Source: Flavobacterium sp.
GTDB lineage: Bacteria > Bacteroidota > Bacteroidia > Flavobacteriales > Flavobacteriaceae
Direction of reading: 5' to 3'
Assembly: GCF_029945805.1 (NCBI RefSeq)
Contig: NZ_JAQSDH010000042.1
Coordinates: 1-64,000 of the forward strand
Length of the DNA: 64,000 nucleotides
Positions 47,360-56,352 of the stretch are shown here, piece after piece. The stretch's first letter is position 1; each line of letters begins with the position of its first letter. Under the pieces are notes generated by a model. It made no database searches, had not been told where the DNA came from, and worked only from the letters and a program-made list of their open reading frames with translations. Position numbers and translations under genes: made by a program.

Positions 47360-48664
47360 TTAATACCTTAACCACTTAATCAATTCTCTCCAGGTAGGTT
47401 TTTTTCCATACATCAAAATTCCAACACGATAAATTTTTGCTGCGAACCAAACTACTGCAAAGAAAGTCGCAAACAAGATTGCCATCGAAAGCACAATCTG
47501 CCATAGCGGAACTCCAAACGGAATACGCATCATCATAACAATCGGTGAGGTTAATGGAATGAATGAAAATACGGTTGCGACAGTTCCATGTGGATCATTG
47601 ATTACGGTAAAAAATCCAATATAAACCCCTAATATTAATGGCATTATTATCGGTAATAAAAATTGTTGTGAATCGGTTTCATTATCAACAGCCGCACCAA
47701 TTGAAGCATAAAACGAACTGTATAAAAAGTAACCTCCAATAAAATAAATCACGAAAGAGATTAAGATTGTGGCGATTGGAAGATTCCATAATTCTTTGAT
47801 ATACATTTGAATTTGACTTCCCGATGTACTCTGAGCCGCCTGAATCGCTTGAGCTTGAGCTCCAGATGTTGCACCCATTTGGACGCCCAACATGCTTGAG
47901 ACAACAAACATGGCAGTCAATCCTAGTATAGCCCAAATCATAAATTGCAAAATACCCGCCAATGAAGTTCCAATAATCTTACCCATCATTAACTGAAATG
48001 GTTTTACCGAGGAAATGATCACTTCAATGATACGTGATGTTTTTTCTTCGATTACACTTCGCATAACCATATTACCATACAAAACAATAAACATCATAAT
48101 AAGATACCCAAAAGCACCACCAACTGCTATTTTAATTTCGTTGAACCCTTTCAATGCTTCTTCTCCAGTTGCTTTTTCTAATTTGATTGAAACGTCTGCT
48201 TTGGCATTTTTTATTGCTAAAGTGTCCAAACCTACTTTCTGAAAGTTTTCAGAGGTAATTTTCTTGGCAATCACATCTTCTAAATCGCCCAGAAAACTAA
48301 CACTCGGACTATCATTAGAAACGTATTGAATTCCTCTTTGAAGTTTAGTATTATCTGTTGTATTGGGAATGATTAAAAGCCCTTCGTAACTTTCTTTTAC
48401 AATGCTATCTTTCAACGTTCTTAAATCGACTTGAGAAAGATTGACATATTTATATTCGGCATTCGTTTTAAACTCGTTGACAAATCTTCCGGTTTCGTCA
48501 TGAATTGCAATAGTTTTGAGTTCTGCTTTCATGGTGCTTAAATATCCAACGAAAACTCCAATTCCGACAAACAATAACGGACTTAAAAAAGTCATTACGA
48601 TGAATGATTTATTACGCACTTTGGCAATAAATTCTCTTTTTATGATTAAGGCTAATTTGCTCAT
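47360..48664 (-). CDS. ABC transporter permease (NatB-like)
   Basis: A 434-residue permease of the ABC-2 type. One N-terminal helix (SFIVMTFLSPLLFVGIGVFV, about 20-39) precedes a long extracytoplasmic domain (about 45-175), followed by five to six helices. This is the NatB/YhaP architecture. It pairs with the ATPase gene upstream at 48779. The 115-base gap between them is filled with direct repeats. The substrate is unknown; relatives export Na+ or peptides. Confidence 0.88.
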   Translation of the reverse strand: MSKLALIIKREFIAKVRNKSFIVMTFLSPLLFVGIGVFVGYLSTMKAELKTIAIHDETGRFVNEFKTNAEYKYVNLSQVDLRTLKDSIVKESYEGLLIIPNTTDNTKLQRGIQYVSNDSPSVSFLGDLEDVIAKKITSENFQKVGLDTLAIKNAKADVSIKLEKATGEEALKGFNEIKIAVGGAFGYLIMMFIVLYGNMVMRSVIEEKTSRIIEVIISSVKPFQLMMGKIIGTSLAGILQFMIWAILGLTAMFVVSSMLGVQMGATSGAQAQAIQAAQSTSGSQIQMYIKELWNLPIATILISFVIYFIGGYFLYSSFYASIGAAVDNETDSQQFLLPIIMPLILGVYIGFFTVINDPHGTVATVFSFIPLTSPIVMMMRIPFGVPLWQIVLSMAILFATFFAVVWFAAKIYRVGILMYGKKPTWRELIKWLRY

Positions 48665-48680
48665 TTTTTTGACTGATTAG

Positions 48681-48776
48681 GTTTTTAGACTTACTTAGAT
48701 TTTTAGACATGCTTAGATTTTTAGACTACTTAGATTATATGATCTAACTTTCCAAGAATTCTAAATGATCTAACTT
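48681..48776. repeat. Tandem repeats between ABC genes
   Basis: CTTAGATTTTTAGAC occurs exactly at 48694-48708 and 48712-48726 (period 18), with partial units on each side. Then ATGATCTAACTT occurs at 48739-48750 and 48765-48776. Confidence 0.85.
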
Positions 48777-48778
48777 AT

Positions 48779-49699
48779 CTAATCCGTTACTGTTTTAATA
48801 AAAATATCATTCATACTCGGTATTTTTTCCACAAAATGAGTAACTTGACCTCGATTAACTAAAGTGTTTAATAAATCATTTGGAGTTGCGTTACCCAAAT
48901 TAATTTCTAATTTTAATTCATCGTGTAATGATTTAAAATCAGTTTTTGACACCGTGAATTTTTGTGACAAATCATACATCAAACCTTCTATGTTATCGCT
49001 CAGAATTCCAACTTCGTAATTATTAGTTCGGAATTGTTTTTTGACATCCGAAAGTTTGCCTTCAATAAGTTTGTTCGACTTATGTATGAGTGCAATGTAA
49101 TCGCACATTTCCTCCACACTTTCCATTCGGTGTGTTGAGAATATAACTGAAGTGCCTTGTCTGTTAAGTTCGATGATTTCATCTTTAATCAAATTGGCAT
49201 TCACTGGATCAAAACCAGAAAAAGGTTCGTCAAGAATAAGCAATTTTGGTTTGTGCATAACGGTAACCACAAACTGTATTTTCTGAGCCATTCCTTTCGA
49301 AAGTTCCTCAATTTTCTTATTCCACCATCCCTTAATTTCCAAACGATTAAACCAGTATTCCAATTGTGCTTTGGCTTCATGCTTTGACAACCCTTTCAAC
49401 TGTGCCAAATAAAGACACTGCTCGCCCACTTTCATAGTTTTATACAAACCACGTTCTTCCGGCATATACCCGATCATCCCAACGTGTTCTGGTTTTAGCT
49501 TTTCTCCGTCGAGAATTACGGAACCGCTGTCGGGCATGGTAATTTGGTTGATGATTCGGATTAAGGATGTTTTACCAGCGCCATTTGGGCCAAGAAGTCC
49601 ATAAATACTGCCTTTAGGAACGGTTAAAGAAACCTCATTAAGCGCGGTGTAATTTCCAAATTGCTTAACGACTTTGTTTACTTCAAGTATATTACTCAT
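48779..49699 (-). CDS. ABC transporter ATP-binding protein (NatA-like)
   Basis: A 306-residue ATPase. Walker A is GLLGPNGAGKTS near residues 34-45. The signature is LSKGMAQ, where Met-Ala replaces the usual Gly-X part of LSGGQ. Walker B is LLILDEPFSGFDP and the switch His is in STHRMES. The C-terminal 80 residues are the NatA-type DUF4162 domain. It works with the permease downstream (47360-48664). Confidence 0.92.
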   Translation of the reverse strand: MSNILEVNKVVKQFGNYTALNEVSLTVPKGSIYGLLGPNGAGKTSLIRIINQITMPDSGSVILDGEKLKPEHVGMIGYMPEERGLYKTMKVGEQCLYLAQLKGLSKHEAKAQLEYWFNRLEIKGWWNKKIEELSKGMAQKIQFVVTVMHKPKLLILDEPFSGFDPVNANLIKDEIIELNRQGTSVIFSTHRMESVEEMCDYIALIHKSNKLIEGKLSDVKKQFRTNNYEVGILSDNIEGLMYDLSQKFTVSKTDFKSLHDELKLEINLGNATPNDLLNTLVNRGQVTHFVEKIPSMNDIFIKTVTD

Positions 49700-49825
49700 A
49701 TTATAAATTTCAATTTAAGTTTCAATAATTGGTAGTATTGCTATGGATTTTGGTCATTGCAATTGGTAATGCTATTGAATTTTGTAAAAGTACTCAATAA
49801 GTAATTAAAGGAAATAAAAAGTTAC

Positions 49826-49860
49826 AAAAAAACCCACCCTAATTTTTACAAAAGGATGGG
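49826..49860 (-). terminator. grpE-dnaJ terminator
   Basis: Stem CCCATCCT/AGGGTGGG with one mismatch; a run of seven T follows on the minus strand. It lies about 70 bases beyond the dnaJ stop. Confidence 0.7.
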
Positions 49861-49927
49861 AAAAATTGCTATGAAAAAGAAGTTACCTGTTTCCAAGTAA
49901 CATTCAAATGTAAATATATTTTTTTAA

Positions 49928-51049
49928 CTATGAAAACATATCCTTTACTTTTTCAAAAAAAGATTTATCTCCTTTTTCTGGATTTGGAATGAAGTTAGGA
50001 TCTGTCAATGATTTTTCGAAAAACTGTTGTTGTTCTTTGTTTAATTTTTTTGGTGTCCACACGTTAACATGTACCAATAAGTCACCATTTCCGTAACTAT
50101 TTAGACTTGGAATCCCTTTGCCTTTTAATCTTAAAATCTTACCGGATTGAATGCCTTCTTCCAATTTAATTCTAACTTTCCCATTAACTGCTTCAATGTC
50201 TTTTGAAACACCTAATGCAGCTTCAGCAAAACTGATATACAAATCGTAATGAAGGTTTTCGCCTTCACGCTTCAGAAATTCATGTTCACTTTCTTCAATG
50301 GCTACTATTAAATCACCCGCGATTCCATTTCCTGGAGCATCATTTCCTTTACCGGAAACTTTTAACTGCATTCCGTCTACAACTCCAGCTGGAATTTTTA
50401 TTGATACCGTTTCGTCTTCCAATATCATCCCTTGTGCATCGGCGTTATTAGGCTTAATTTCTATAGTTTGCCCGCTTCCACCACAAGTCGTGCACGTTGT
50501 AGCCGATTGCATTCTACCTAAAATAGTATTGGTAACTCTTAGAACTTGTCCTTGACCGTTACAAGTAGAACATGTCTTATATTTTACACCTGCAGCTTGA
50601 ACTTTACGTTTTACTTTTACTTTTTTCTCTACACCATTAGCAATTTCTTCTAAAGTCAATTTTACTTTAATACGAAGATTACTCCCTTTCACTCGACGTT
50701 GTCCTCCAGAATTTCCTCCGAAACCACCACCGCCAAAAGCACCGCCAAAAATATCACCAAACTGACTGAAGATATCATCCATATTCATGTGATGACCACC
50801 TCCGTATCCGCCACCTCCGCCACCATCAAAAGCAGCATGACCATATTGATCGTACTTCGCTTTTTTATTTCCGTCGCTTAATATTTCATATGCTTCAGCT
50901 GCCGTTTTAAAGTTTTCTTCAGCTTGTTTATCTCCCGGATTTTTATCAGGATGGAATTCGATCGCTTTCTTTCGATATGCTTTTTTTATTTCCTCTGGAG
51001 AAGCTCCTTTTGAAACGCCTAATGTTTCGTAAAAATCTTTTTTGCTCAT
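49928..51049 (-). CDS. dnaJ: DnaJ co-chaperone with reduced zinc domain
   Basis: The Hsp40 partner of DnaK, 373 residues. The J-domain has H33-P34-D35. A Gly-rich linker (about 76-117) is followed by the cysteine-rich domain, then two beta-sandwich substrate domains. Only two of the usual four CxxCxGxG motifs remain: C160/C163 (CSTCNGQG) and C186/C189 (CTTCGGSG). These are the only cysteines in the protein. Motifs one and four, which form zinc centre I in E. coli DnaJ, are absent. It is 27 bases after grpE in the same operon; dnaK is not in the window. Confidence 0.95.
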   Translation of the reverse strand: MSKKDFYETLGVSKGASPEEIKKAYRKKAIEFHPDKNPGDKQAEENFKTAAEAYEILSDGNKKAKYDQYGHAAFDGGGGGGYGGGHHMNMDDIFSQFGDIFGGAFGGGGFGGNSGGQRRVKGSNLRIKVKLTLEEIANGVEKKVKVKRKVQAAGVKYKTCSTCNGQGQVLRVTNTILGRMQSATTCTTCGGSGQTIEIKPNNADAQGMILEDETVSIKIPAGVVDGMQLKVSGKGNDAPGNGIAGDLIVAIEESEHEFLKREGENLHYDLYISFAEAALGVSKDIEAVNGKVRIKLEEGIQSGKILRLKGKGIPSLNSYGNGDLLVHVNVWTPKKLNKEQQQFFEKSLTDPNFIPNPEKGDKSFFEKVKDMFS

Positions 51050-51076
51050 ACTATTTTTATAAAAATTAAGACGCTA

Positions 51077-51640
51077 TTATTGTCCAATTACCACTTTTGG
51101 AAACCGAATTATTTTATCTCCAAGTTTATATCCTTTTTCAATTACATCAACAATTTTTCCTTTCAATTCTTTTGATGGAGCTGGAATTTGTGTAATTGCT
51201 TCAGCATAGTCTGCATTAAAAGCATCACCAGCACGAACTTCAACCTGTTCTAAACCTTTAGATACAAGTGTGTTTTTAAGTTTTTCATGAATTAACTCAA
51301 CGCCTTTCAATAAAATATCGTCATCTGATTTGGAGATTTCAACCATAGCTCTGTCAAAATCGTCCAAAACTGGCAACATTGACTGTAAAACATCTTGATT
51401 GGCAGTCTTGAATAAATCTATTCGCTCCTTTGTAGTTCGTTTTTTGAAATTTTCAAATTCAGCAAAAAGTCGTAAAAATTTATCTTTTTCATTGGCTAAA
51501 TCTTCTTGTAATTGTTCTTCAACAGTTAGCTCTACAGCAGATTCTATTTCATTTACTGTGTTTTCATTCACTTCGCATTCTTTCTCGCTATTGTCGGTAC
51601 TCATGGTGCTTTTATTTTTAAATATATTTTTGATATTCAT
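51077..51640 (-). CDS. grpE: GrpE nucleotide exchange factor
   Basis: The ADP-release factor for DnaK. It has 187 residues from ATG 51640; ATG 51604 (175 residues, starting MSTDNSEKE) is an equally plausible start. The acidic N-terminus, the long helix with EFENFKKRTTKERIDL and the beta-wing ending (RFPKVVIGQ) are typical. First gene of grpE-dnaJ, with a very good promoter at 51659-51691. Confidence 0.95.
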   Translation of the reverse strand: MNIKNIFKNKSTMSTDNSEKECEVNENTVNEIESAVELTVEEQLQEDLANEKDKFLRLFAEFENFKKRTTKERIDLFKTANQDVLQSMLPVLDDFDRAMVEISKSDDDILLKGVELIHEKLKNTLVSKGLEQVEVRAGDAFNADYAEAITQIPAPSKELKGKIVDVIEKGYKLGDKIIRFPKVVIGQ

Positions 51641-51658
51641 TTTTGACTTTTGGATAGC

Positions 51659-51691
51659 AAAAGTACTGCCATTTGTTATAAAATGTCAAAT
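51659..51691 (-). promoter_or_regulatory. grpE-dnaJ promoter
   Basis: On the minus strand TTTG (51691-51688), a 21-base spacer and TACTTTTG (51666-51659) match the Bacteroidota consensus exactly. Transcription would start near 51652. If GrpE starts at 51640 the leader is about a dozen bases; if at 51604, about 48. Confidence 0.7.
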
Positions 51692-51727
51692 TGTCATTAT
51701 ACTATGCCAGATAAAAAAATAAATTAA

Positions 51728-51775
51728 AATAGTCTTAAAATTTTATATAAAAATTAATAAAATTTTAAGACTATT
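51728..51775. repeat. Perfect 19-bp inverted repeat upstream of grpE
   Basis: AATAGTCTTAAAATTTTAT at 51728-51746 and its exact complement at 51757-51775 with a 10-base loop. It is about 36 bases upstream of the grpE -33 box and beyond the terminator of the epimerase gene. It differs from CIRCE. Confidence 0.85.
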
Positions 51776-51880
51776 ACGATTTCGTTTTGATTATGTTTGT
51801 AATTCAAAACCGAATAAGTATTTGGTATTTAGGTTAGCTTATTGCTGTAAAATATTATTAATTCAAGATTCTTTATAGTA

Positions 51881-51911
51881 AAAAAAGTGCTGTTAGTAAC
51901 AGCACTTTTTT
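51881..51911 (-). terminator. Terminator of epimerase gene
   Basis: A perfect 14-bp stem AAAAAAGTGCTGTT/AACAGCACTTTTTT with a 3-base loop. The gene's stop codon (51911-51913) touches the stem. Confidence 0.9.
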
Positions 51912-52816
51912 TATACGTATAAGTCATTTAATGCTTCCTTTATTTTGGGAAATTCAAATTTAAAACCCGAATTCTGAATTTTCTCCGAACTCAAATTTTT
52001 ACTAGAAAATAAAAGATAGCTCATTTCTCCGAGCACAAGCTTCATTATAAATTGTGGAATATTAGGTAGAAAAAGTGGTTTCTTTAAAACTTTTGCAATA
52101 GCGACGGTTAGTTCTTTATTACTTATTGGATTAGGAGCAACAGCATTGTAGACGCCTTCCAATTGGTTTTCAAGTGCAAAATAATACATCTGTACTAAAT
52201 CATTGATATGGATCCAAGATTGTGCCTGCTTCCCTGAACCCATAGCAGCACCAAATCCTAATTTTATTGGTTTAACCAGTGCAGGTAAAGCACCTCCTAA
52301 ATTAGACAATACAATTCCGGTTCTAAGTTTACACACTTTTATATTTAGGACTTGAAAACGATCGGCGCTTTCCTCCCATTTTTTAACAACATTAGAAAGA
52401 AAACTATCTTCTGTCTCTACCGTAGTTTCATCGTACACTTTAGTATAACTTTCTGGGTAGATTGCCGTTCCTGAAGCTGAAACAAATTGCTTCACTTGGT
52501 TTGGCGTTTTGCGTATTAAATTATAAAGTAATTCTGCAGATAAAGTGCGGCTTTCGATAATTTCTTGTTTGTATGCATTTGTCCAGCGTTTAGAGATATT
52601 GGCTCCGGCCAGATGAACAATCGCATCAACTCCAAAAAGACAGTTTTCATCAATTTTGCCTTGTTCGGGATTCCAGTAAAAACCATTATAGTTTGGTTTG
52701 CTCTCTATCTTTGATTTTGAAGTCGTCAAATAATTAACAGAATGATTTTCGGCTAATAAAAGTTTTACCAACTCGCTTCCTATCATTCCTGTTGCGCCTG
52801 TAATTAGAATCTTCAT
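51911..52816 (-). CDS. TIGR01777-family NAD(P) epimerase
   Basis: A 301-residue extended SDR protein related to E. coli YfcH. The start is set at ATG 52816, which opens the nucleotide-binding MKILITGATGMIGSELVKLL; the 18-residue upstream extension is rejected. Further features are VHLAGANISKRWTNAYKQEI near 70, SGTAIYP near 115 and the C-terminal DUF1731-like end. The substrate is unknown in this family. A candidate -7 box is at 52835. Confidence 0.9.
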   Translation of the reverse strand: MKILITGATGMIGSELVKLLLAENHSVNYLTTSKSKIESKPNYNGFYWNPEQGKIDENCLFGVDAIVHLAGANISKRWTNAYKQEIIESRTLSAELLYNLIRKTPNQVKQFVSASGTAIYPESYTKVYDETTVETEDSFLSNVVKKWEESADRFQVLNIKVCKLRTGIVLSNLGGALPALVKPIKLGFGAAMGSGKQAQSWIHINDLVQMYYFALENQLEGVYNAVAPNPISNKELTVAIAKVLKKPLFLPNIPQFIMKLVLGEMSYLLFSSKNLSSEKIQNSGFKFEFPKIKEALNDLYV

Positions 52817-52834
52817 AATTTGCCTTCTTTCGGC

Positions 52835-52842
52835 CAAATTTA
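52835..52842 (-). promoter_or_regulatory. Candidate epimerase -7 element
   Basis: The minus strand reads TAAATTTG, an exact -7 match; ATTG at 52860-52857 is 14 bases upstream, closer than usual. Confidence 0.45.
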
Positions 52843-52892
52843 CAACCAATATCTCACAATTAAAACCCAATTATAAAGGGTTTAACTTTTGT

Positions 52893-53348
52893 CTATGGCT
52901 TTAATTTTATGCTCCATTCAAAATTCATTTCAGATACTTGTTCCCCTTTTTCGTTCAGTCCGATTGATTTCATCCAGATGGTCTGCCCTTCTCCAGTAGC
53001 TATCGTTTTTTTTATGGCATCTTCAATTAGATTGCCATCAGCACAAGTAAAAGTTATTCTTCCAGTGGCTTTTTTGGTGAAATTTCCATTGTTATTGGCA
53101 ACCAACATAGATATTTTTTTGCCGCTGATTTTAATTTGCATCATAACTAAGGCGCCGGTAGACAATTCGGCAGCCATAGCTTGAACAGCAAAATACATCG
53201 AATTAAATGGGTTTTGATTGAACCAACGATGTTTCACCGTTACAATACATTTATCTTTTGAAATCGACTTTACGCGTACTCCGCTCCAAAAAGCCGAAGG
53301 TAATTTTAAAAATAAAAAGGTATTCAATTTAGAAGGAGAAAATTCCAT
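52893..53348 (-). CDS. DUF4442 hotdog-fold protein
   Basis: A 151-residue protein of the DUF4442/YiiD-like hotdog group, probably an acyl-CoA thioesterase or acyl binder. It shows the central hotdog segment NQNPFNSMYFAVQAMAAELS at residues 43-62 and strands KCIVTVKHRWF and SGKKISMLVA. It lacks a signal peptide. It lies 76 bases upstream of the epimerase on the same strand. A near-consensus -7 box (TACTTTTA) lies before its start. The substrate is unknown. Confidence 0.8.
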   Translation of the reverse strand: MEFSPSKLNTFLFLKLPSAFWSGVRVKSISKDKCIVTVKHRWFNQNPFNSMYFAVQAMAAELSTGALVMMQIKISGKKISMLVANNNGNFTKKATGRITFTCADGNLIEDAIKKTIATGEGQTIWMKSIGLNEKGEQVSEMNFEWSIKLKP

Positions 53349-53439
53349 AACACTTGATTTTACTGTAAAAGTACAATAAAACGACAGTAATTCATACTTT
53401 TCATAAATGTTAATTTTTTGTTAAATCTTAGTACTTTGC

Positions 53440-53472
53440 TTTGCATAATACCTTTTTTTGATTGTATCTTTG
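53440..53472 (+). promoter_or_regulatory. Promoter of DUF4870 gene
   Basis: TTTG (53440-53443), a 21-base spacer and TATCTTTG (53465-53472), all exact. Transcription would start near 53479, giving a leader of about 64 bases. Confidence 0.7.
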
Positions 53473-53542
53473 TATAAGAAATTAATGGTCTATCTATAGT
53501 ATTAAATTTCTCATCATCAATCAACCTATAATAAACAAAATT

Positions 53543-53998
53543 ATGACAACTACTAACGAAAAGAATCTCGCTACTGTTGTACACCTGAGTGCATTGACAC
53601 AGTATTTTATTCCGTTTGGGAATTATATTTTTCCAATAATCATTTGGAGTTCAAAAAAAGACGAATCTGAATTTGTAGACGCTAACGGAAAACAAGTATT
53701 GAATTTTCAATTGAGCATCTTTGTATATAGTGTGATTTTGTGCTTGATCGCAATTCCGATATTAATTTATACGATTTTTAAAACGGCTAATTTCAATACG
53801 CTATTCACTAACAATCATTTTGAAATCGAAAATTTTAATATTCATAACATAACAGGAATTTCAATTCTAGGTATAATCGCTGCTTTATTATTCTTTGCAA
53901 TAAAAGTGATAGAATTCGCCTTAATAATTAATGCTGCCGTAAAATCATCAAATGGAGAAGTTTATAAATATCCATTAACAATTCCTTTTTTTAAATAA
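53543..53998 (+). CDS. DUF4870 membrane protein
   Basis: A 151-residue membrane protein. The segment ATVVHLSALTQYFIPFGNYI at residues 9-28 is the DUF4870/Tic20-like first helix, with FVDANGKQVLNFQLSI at about 48-63, then two further helices (LCLIAIPILIYTIF; ISILGIIAALLFFAIKVIEF). Function unknown. It is upstream of a small secreted peptide, PadR and PspC on the same strand and shares their general envelope theme. Confidence 0.88.
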   Translation: MTTTNEKNLATVVHLSALTQYFIPFGNYIFPIIIWSSKKDESEFVDANGKQVLNFQLSIFVYSVILCLIAIPILIYTIFKTANFNTLFTNNHFEIENFNIHNITGISILGIIAALLFFAIKVIEFALIINAAVKSSNGEVYKYPLTIPFFK

Positions 53999-54026
53999 TT
54001 GAATCATCAATCAAAATCAAATCGAA

Positions 54027-54176
54027 ATGAAACATTTACTCCTAATCACAGTATATATCGCAGCATTAGCAACTGAATTAATCACTCAAAACAATGCAAT
54101 CGAAATCAAAAAACAACAATCTATTGAAAACCATAACGAAGAGTATCAAATCGAATATTTAGTTTCAGAAGATTAA
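54027..54176 (+). CDS. 49-residue secreted peptide
   Basis: A short frame, ATG 54027 to TAA 54174-54176. It begins MKHLLLITVYIAALATEL, a signal-peptide-like stretch, followed by a polar Lys/Glu/Asn-rich tail ending YLVSED. It starts 28 bases after the DUF4870 stop. No family known; real by composition, spacing and start context. The following 100 bases contain an unstarted open stretch rich in Ile and Lys. Confidence 0.5.
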   Translation: MKHLLLITVYIAALATELITQNNAIEIKKQQSIENHNEEYQIEYLVSED

Positions 54177-54278
54177 AAATCATCACAGTTTCAATCATCA
54201 TCCCAAAACAAGCTGCAGCTAGTCAAGGAACAAAATCAAAAAACGCAGTAGTAATCAAAAAAAATTAAATCATGTATT

Positions 54279-54620
54279 ATGAACATTGAAAACACAAAAG
54301 CCCAGATGCGTAAAGGTGTTTTAGAGTTTTGTATCTTGTCTGTTTTAAAAGATAAAGAAGCATACACTTCCGAAATACTAGACACCTTGAAAAGCGCTAA
54401 ATTACTTGTGGTAGAGGGAACCGTTTATCCGCTATTAACAAGATTAAAAAATGACGGTTTACTCAACTACCGTTGGGAAGAATCAACTTCAGGCCCACCA
54501 AGAAAATATTATGGGTTGACCGAATTAGGAAAAACATTTTTAACTGAATTAAATAGTACCTGGACTGAACTTTCGGATGCTGTAAACATCATCACAATTA
54601 ACAAACCAACGAAATCATGA
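54279..54620 (+). CDS. PadR-family transcriptional regulator
   Basis: A 113-residue winged-helix repressor of the short PadR subfamily. Recognition features are KGVLEFCILSVLKDKEAYTS at 12-31, EGTVYPLLTRLKNDGLLNYR at 46-65 and GPPRKYYGLTELGK at 71-84. It overlaps the PspC gene by 4 bases (ATGA), so it probably regulates this operon in cis. Confidence 0.95.
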   Translation: MNIENTKAQMRKGVLEFCILSVLKDKEAYTSEILDTLKSAKLLVVEGTVYPLLTRLKNDGLLNYRWEESTSGPPRKYYGLTELGKTFLTELNSTWTELSDAVNIITINKPTKS

Positions 54621-56347
54621 ACAAAACAGTAAATATTAATATAGGAGGATTATTTTTTCATATCGATGAAGATGCATTCCAAAAACTTACCCGATATTTC
54701 GAGGCAATAAAACGTTCTCTTTCAAACTCATCTGGTAAAGATGAAATCATGAAAGATATTGAAATGCGTGTAGCGGAATTGTTAGCAGAAAAACAAAAAA
54801 GCGACAAACACGTGATCAACAGCAAAGATGTAGATGAAGTAATTGTAGTGATGGGTCAACCCGAAGATTACAGAATTGATGACGATTCAGATGATAATGC
54901 TACCGCATCACTTAATTCATATACAAAATCTAGAAAATTATACAGAGATAAAGATAGAGGAACCATTGCTGGTGTTTGTACCGGATTAGGACACTATTTC
55001 GGAATCGATTCTGTTTGGATTAAAATTGCATTTATCCTTTTAATTTGGGCTGGTGGCGCTGGAATAATAGCTTACTTGGTACTTTGGATAGCTATGCCAA
55101 AAGCAATCACTACTTCTGAAAAATTGGAAATGACTGGTGAACCAGTAACCATTTCAAACATCGAAAAGAAAGTTAGAGAAGAATTTGACACCGTGAGTAA
55201 TAGGCTGAAAAATGCAGACTACAGTCAGGTAAAAAACGGTGCGGAACGGGTTGGTAACGGAATTGGTGATGCGTTAATAAAAATATTCGGCGCTTTTGCA
55301 AAAGTTTTAGGCGCCTTTATCGTACTATTTTCAACCATAGCGCTGCTTGGAGTTTGCGTAACTTCTGTAGTTATGATTTTCTCTTCATCAATGCCCGAAA
55401 ATAAAATTGTAGAATTCATAAGTACGCCACTTGGATTGGAAACGCCTCTTTGGATACAAGGAATCTTATTCATACTAGCTGCTGGAATCCCGTTATTCTT
55501 CATTCTTATTTTGGGACTAAAATTATTGATAACCAATTTAAAATTAATTGGAAACATCGCAAAATACAGCTTGTTAGCCATTTGGATTATTGCGGTTGGA
55601 ATATTAATTTCATTGGGTATAAATGAATTCAACCAAATGGCCTATTCTGGAAAAACAGTTCAAAAAGAATCGTTTAACATTACTGCTACTGACACTTTGA
55701 AAGTGAAATTTAAATACAATGATTATTATTCAAAAAGCGTTAACGACAGAGACGATATCCGTATTATGCAGGATTCAGCTGGTAACGCCATAATCTATTC
55801 TACAAATGTTGGAATCCATTTAAAAAGAACCGATAAGCTGGTTCCCTTCATCCAAATTGAAAGAAGAGCTAACGGCAAATCATTTGCTGAAGCCAATGAA
55901 AGAGCTGAAAAAGTGAAATACAATTTTAAAATTGTTGGTAACGAATTAATTTTAGATAATTACTTCCTAACCGATACTAAAAACAAGCTTCGCAATCAGA
56001 GAGTGGATATTTATTTATACTTGCCAAACGGAATTGTTTATTATCCAGATGCAAATGTTGAGCATTATTTAGATGGATCTAATTCAGATTTTGATTATTT
56101 TTATGGTCCAGAAGGTTACAAGTATAAAGTAGATAATTTAGATTTAAAATGTTTAAATTGCCCAAATGACGAAAATAATCCTGACGAAGGCAACACGGAA
56201 AATGTAAGCGTAACCACTGAAACTGATAGCTTAAATAAAGTAACGGTTAAAATTAATGGAGAAGTTGTCAGCGAAACTAAATCTGGAACGCCAGCAAAAA
56301 AAGGAAAGTTAGTTGTTGACGAGAACGGAGTAATAATTAAAAAATAA
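54617..56347 (+). CDS. PspC-domain membrane protein
   Basis: A 576-residue protein. An N-terminal cytoplasmic part (NINIGGLFFHIDEDAFQKL) precedes the PspC domain at about 112-175 (DRGTIAGVCTGLGHYFGIDS, then VWIKIAFILLIWAGG). Further helices lie at about 225-260, 280-310 and 315-340. A C-terminal extracytoplasmic beta-rich half follows. PspC proteins take part in envelope-stress responses. This large Bacteroidota form is regularly coupled to PadR and DUF2807 proteins, as here: PadR overlaps its start and DUF2807 follows after 5 bases. Confidence 0.92.
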   Translation: MNKTVNINIGGLFFHIDEDAFQKLTRYFEAIKRSLSNSSGKDEIMKDIEMRVAELLAEKQKSDKHVINSKDVDEVIVVMGQPEDYRIDDDSDDNATASLNSYTKSRKLYRDKDRGTIAGVCTGLGHYFGIDSVWIKIAFILLIWAGGAGIIAYLVLWIAMPKAITTSEKLEMTGEPVTISNIEKKVREEFDTVSNRLKNADYSQVKNGAERVGNGIGDALIKIFGAFAKVLGAFIVLFSTIALLGVCVTSVVMIFSSSMPENKIVEFISTPLGLETPLWIQGILFILAAGIPLFFILILGLKLLITNLKLIGNIAKYSLLAIWIIAVGILISLGINEFNQMAYSGKTVQKESFNITATDTLKVKFKYNDYYSKSVNDRDDIRIMQDSAGNAIIYSTNVGIHLKRTDKLVPFIQIERRANGKSFAEANERAEKVKYNFKIVGNELILDNYFLTDTKNKLRNQRVDIYLYLPNGIVYYPDANVEHYLDGSNSDFDYFYGPEGYKYKVDNLDLKCLNCPNDENNPDEGNTENVSVTTETDSLNKVTVKINGEVVSETKSGTPAKKGKLVVDENGVIIKK

Positions 56348-56352
56348 ATAGG

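Noticed and set aside
54180..54272. Open stretch of Ile/Lys/Ala codons between the small peptide and padR
   Set aside because: No start codon, and it is in a different frame from the small peptide; might be a decayed piece, but support is too weak.
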